Positions 62,140-64,000 of a stretch of 64,000 bases of DNA are shown piece by piece. The notes beneath the pieces are model-generated. The model was given only the letters and a program-made list of their open reading frames with translations, did no database searches and had not been told where the DNA came from. The stretch covers positions 1 through 64,000 of the forward strand of contig DVEG01000010.1 of assembly GCA_015295835.1 (NCBI GenBank), written 5' to 3'. The stretch comes from Oscillatoriaceae cyanobacterium M7585_C2015_266. Lineage in GTDB: Bacteria; Cyanobacteriota; Cyanobacteriia; Cyanobacteriales; Oscillatoriaceae. Each line of letters starts with the position of its first letter. Within the stretch, counting starts at the first letter, position 1. The position numbers and the translations under genes are program-made.

Positions 62140-64000
62140 ATGGGCCAAGAACTGGACTTAAACCATGAATTTCCGGAGACAGCACCAACAGCCAATCCAG
62201 TCTTCTATAGAACATACAGCAGACGCACGAAGAAGGGGCGAGAGACATGGCAGCAAGTATGCGAGCGCACAATTCAAGGCTTATTGAAATTGGGAATTAA
62301 AGCCGAAGAAGCAGACTTGATAAACCGGATGCAGCGCCAATTTAAAGCTCTTTGCTCAGGTCGTTGGCTCTGGGTAGGAGGCACAGAGTGGATCGAAAAA
62401 CAAGAAAACTTTTCAGGAGCGTACAACTGCACTAGCACAAATGTCGTTGACTGGCGAACATTTGGTCTAATGATGGATCTGGCGATGATGGGATGTGGCA
62501 CGGGTGCCGTGCTAGAACCAAAATATATTCAGCAGTTACCACCCATCCGCAATGTTCTCCAGGTAGAGGTAAAAGGTAAAGTAGGAAGTGTGCCTTACGG
62601 CTTGCGACACGAGCAAACTGAAATTGCGATCGCAGGCAATCAAGTTATGATCACAGTAGGCGACAGTCGCCAGGGGTGGGTTAAATCTTATCAATCCCTG
62701 CTAGAATTCTCAACTGATGAGCGCTTCACTGGCGAAGTTAAAATCATTATCGATATTAGTCATGTGCGCCCGACGGGCGAACCATTGCGTGGGTTTGGCG
62801 GCGTTGCTAACCCAGTACGGTTGCCTTTGCTTTACGAACGCTGTGCCGCTATCCTCAACAAAGCTGTAGGGCGGCAACTCACTTCCGTTGAATGTTGTTT
62901 ATTAATTGATGAAGCAGCCGCTTGCGTGGTAGCCGGGAACATTAGACGTAGTGCAGGCATGAGGCAATTCGACAGCAACGATCAGTTAGCTGCCACTGCC
63001 AAAGCCAATCTCTGGCAACAAGACGAACATGGAAACTGGCGCATTGATCCAGAAAGAGATGCGCTCAGGATGGCAAACCATACGAGAGTATTCCATTATA
63101 AACCTACGGAAGCGGAATGTATTGAAGCGGTAAGGCAACAATATTATTCCGGAGAAGGGGCAATTCAATATGCTCCAGAGGCGATCGCTCGTGCCAATGC
63201 CGATATTTTCCCTACCTCAGAATTAAAACAAAAATTTATCAAAATATACACTTCTTTAGGGTTAGAAGAAACTCGCAATTGGTTGAAAACAAATTATCCC
63301 AAAATACCCGATTATGAAGTAGAACATCGGTTACAAAGATATGGACTAAACCCGTGTGTTACCGCAGATACCTGGGTACATACGAGTGAGGGTCCTCGGC
63401 AAGTCAGTCAGTTGATTGCAGTACAACACAGCACATATATAAATGGAGAATTATTCAATACAACCCCGGCTGGTTTCTTTTACAGTGGAACGAAACCAGT
63501 GTTTAAACTGCAAACGCAAGAGGGGTATGAACTAAGGTTGACAGCTAATCATCGAGTTCTCAAGCTCACAACCCAAACCCAGAAGCAGCAATATGCCGAA
63601 TGGGTTGAAGTAGCAGATATAAAACCTGGGGAGCGGGTTTTACTCCATAATCATCGCGGTTTGCAACCTTGGAAAGGTTCAGGCAACTTCGAGTCAGGTT
63701 GGTTACTGGGCAGCTTAATTGGCGATGGTAGTCTCGCTAAGACTCAATGGCATGACATCGCTCTCTTGCGCTTTTGGCAAGACTCACAGCTAGAAATGAG
63801 TGAGTACGCTATTGCCTCTATGGAAGCAAGCGTGGGATATGTTCGACGCACCAACGCTGCATGTTATAACCCCACGCTCAAACATCGAGTGGTGAATTCT
63901 CCGAGTATAGCCAGTTTAGCAGTCACCTATGGCATTACCCAAGAACAGAAGAATATCACCCCTCTGATTGAACAGGCAAGTTACGACTTTTACCGAGGTT
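62140..64000 (+). CDS. nrdJ: Adenosylcobalamin-dependent ribonucleoside-triphosphate reductase, intein-containing (partial)
   Basis: Class II ribonucleotide reductase that makes deoxynucleotides with vitamin B12 as radical source; it runs off the window. From ATG 62140 the frame is open for 620 codons. Family motifs: FSGAYNCTSTNVVDWR with Cys97, DLAMMGCGTGAVLEPKYI, VVAGNIRRSAGMRQFD. The size and order match the monomeric, Lactobacillus-type enzyme. At residue 406 the expected NPCGEI motif is replaced by NP followed by an intein starting at Cys. The frame is closed on the right only by the window edge. No nrdA or nrdB is nearby. Confidence 0.9.
   Translation, partial: MGQELDLNHEFPETAPTANPVFYRTYSRRTKKGRETWQQVCERTIQGLLKLGIKAEEADLINRMQRQFKALCSGRWLWVGGTEWIEKQENFSGAYNCTSTNVVDWRTFGLMMDLAMMGCGTGAVLEPKYIQQLPPIRNVLQVEVKGKVGSVPYGLRHEQTEIAIAGNQVMITVGDSRQGWVKSYQSLLEFSTDERFTGEVKIIIDISHVRPTGEPLRGFGGVANPVRLPLLYERCAAILNKAVGRQLTSVECCLLIDEAAACVVAGNIRRSAGMRQFDSNDQLAATAKANLWQQDEHGNWRIDPERDALRMANHTRVFHYKPTEAECIEAVRQQYYSGEGAIQYAPEAIARANADIFPTSELKQKFIKIYTSLGLEETRNWLKTNYPKIPDYEVEHRLQRYGLNPCVTADTWVHTSEGPRQVSQLIAVQHSTYINGELFNTTPAGFFYSGTKPVFKLQTQEGYELRLTANHRVLKLTTQTQKQQYAEWVEVADIKPGERVLLHNHRGLQPWKGSGNFESGWLLGSLIGDGSLAKTQWHDIALLRFWQDSQLEMSEYAIASMEASVGYVRRTNAACYNPTLKHRVVNSPSIASLAVTYGITQEQKNITPLIEQASYDFYRG
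63355..64000 (+). other. Intein inside NrdJ (N-terminal part)
   Basis: Inserted at the conserved NP|C site of NrdJ. Block A: Cys1 followed by VTADTWVHTSEGPRQV; block B: RLTANHRVLK, with the TxxH motif (T63, H66 of the intein). A homing endonuclease of the LAGLIDADG type is indicated by LLGSLIGDGS (intein residues 117-126). Self-splicing would restore NPCGEI. The C-terminal block (HN|C) lies outside the window. Confidence 0.9.

Noticed and set aside
1-64000. CRISPR arrays, tRNA or rRNA genes, complete insertion sequences
   Set aside because: No regularly spaced direct repeats, no tRNA T-loop with matching acceptor stems, and no transposase with terminal repeats were seen on either strand.

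Overview
This 64-kb window is a chromosomal segment of a cyanobacterium, most likely a filamentous Oscillatoria/Kamptonema/Microcoleus-type strain; the genus is inference. The oxygenic-phototroph gene set shows this directly: psbD (3' end), psbC, apcD, a CO2-uptake NDH-1 cluster (ndhF3-ndhD3-cupA with a CupS-like gene), crtH, a magnesium-chelatase H paralog and the clpR-clpP3 pair. The HIP1 octamer GCGATCGC is very frequent (about 40 copies seen by eye), as is typical of cyanobacteria. Genes are mostly single or in short operons on both strands.

Layout. 1-2 kb: psbD end, psbC and a small PCP_red-domain protein. 2-6.7 kb (minus): DICT-domain kinase-like protein, murE, a thiol-redox protein, panE. 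7-11 kb (plus): carA, a STAS protein that appears to start at AUU, mrnC, rlmB, DUF1816. 11-14 kb (minus): alpha/beta hydrolase, J-domain protein, clpP3 and clpR. 14-19 kb: VWA protein, DUF4241, PIN-TRAM membrane protein, hemW. 19-28.6 kb: three sensor histidine kinases with no response regulator beside them, a rhomboid lacking its catalytic serine, a retropepsin-like protease and trpD. 28.8-32 kb: DUF1232, rlmD, apcD, a TPR protein. 32.5-39.1 kb: the CO2-uptake cluster flanked on both sides by decayed Uma2-family genes. 39-43 kb: a candidate small RNA, a membrane protein, hrcA, a broken rhodanese gene and two small proteins. 43.7-47.6 kb: a ChlH/BchH paralog behind a strongly structured leader. 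48-52.4 kb: S1C protease, aroE, YggT, upp and conserved small proteins. 52.5-56.7 kb: crtH behind a promoter-plus-terminator leader, SRPBCC protein, radical-SAM protein, SemiSWEET. 57-59.5 kb: a partner-switching set (STAS antagonist, receiver-PP2C phosphatase, RsbW-like kinase). 59.5-64 kb: an overlooked 52-aa membrane protein, a secreted-protein gene interrupted by an in-frame TAG, cysE, a PNPOx-family protein and the start of an intein-containing adenosylcobalamin-dependent ribonucleotide reductase that runs off the window.

Most genes are ordinary cyanobacterial housekeeping genes. The unusual signals are regulatory or degenerative: an apparent AUU start codon, catalytic-residue losses in a kinase and a rhomboid, structured leaders upstream of mrnC, crtH and the chlH paralog, a free-standing promoter-terminator pair upstream of cupS, and several pseudogenes (two Uma2, rhodanese, TPR remnant, amber-interrupted secreted protein). 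No tRNA, rRNA, CRISPR array or intact insertion sequence was recognised. All functional calls rest on reading the sequence and remembered family features, with no database search.
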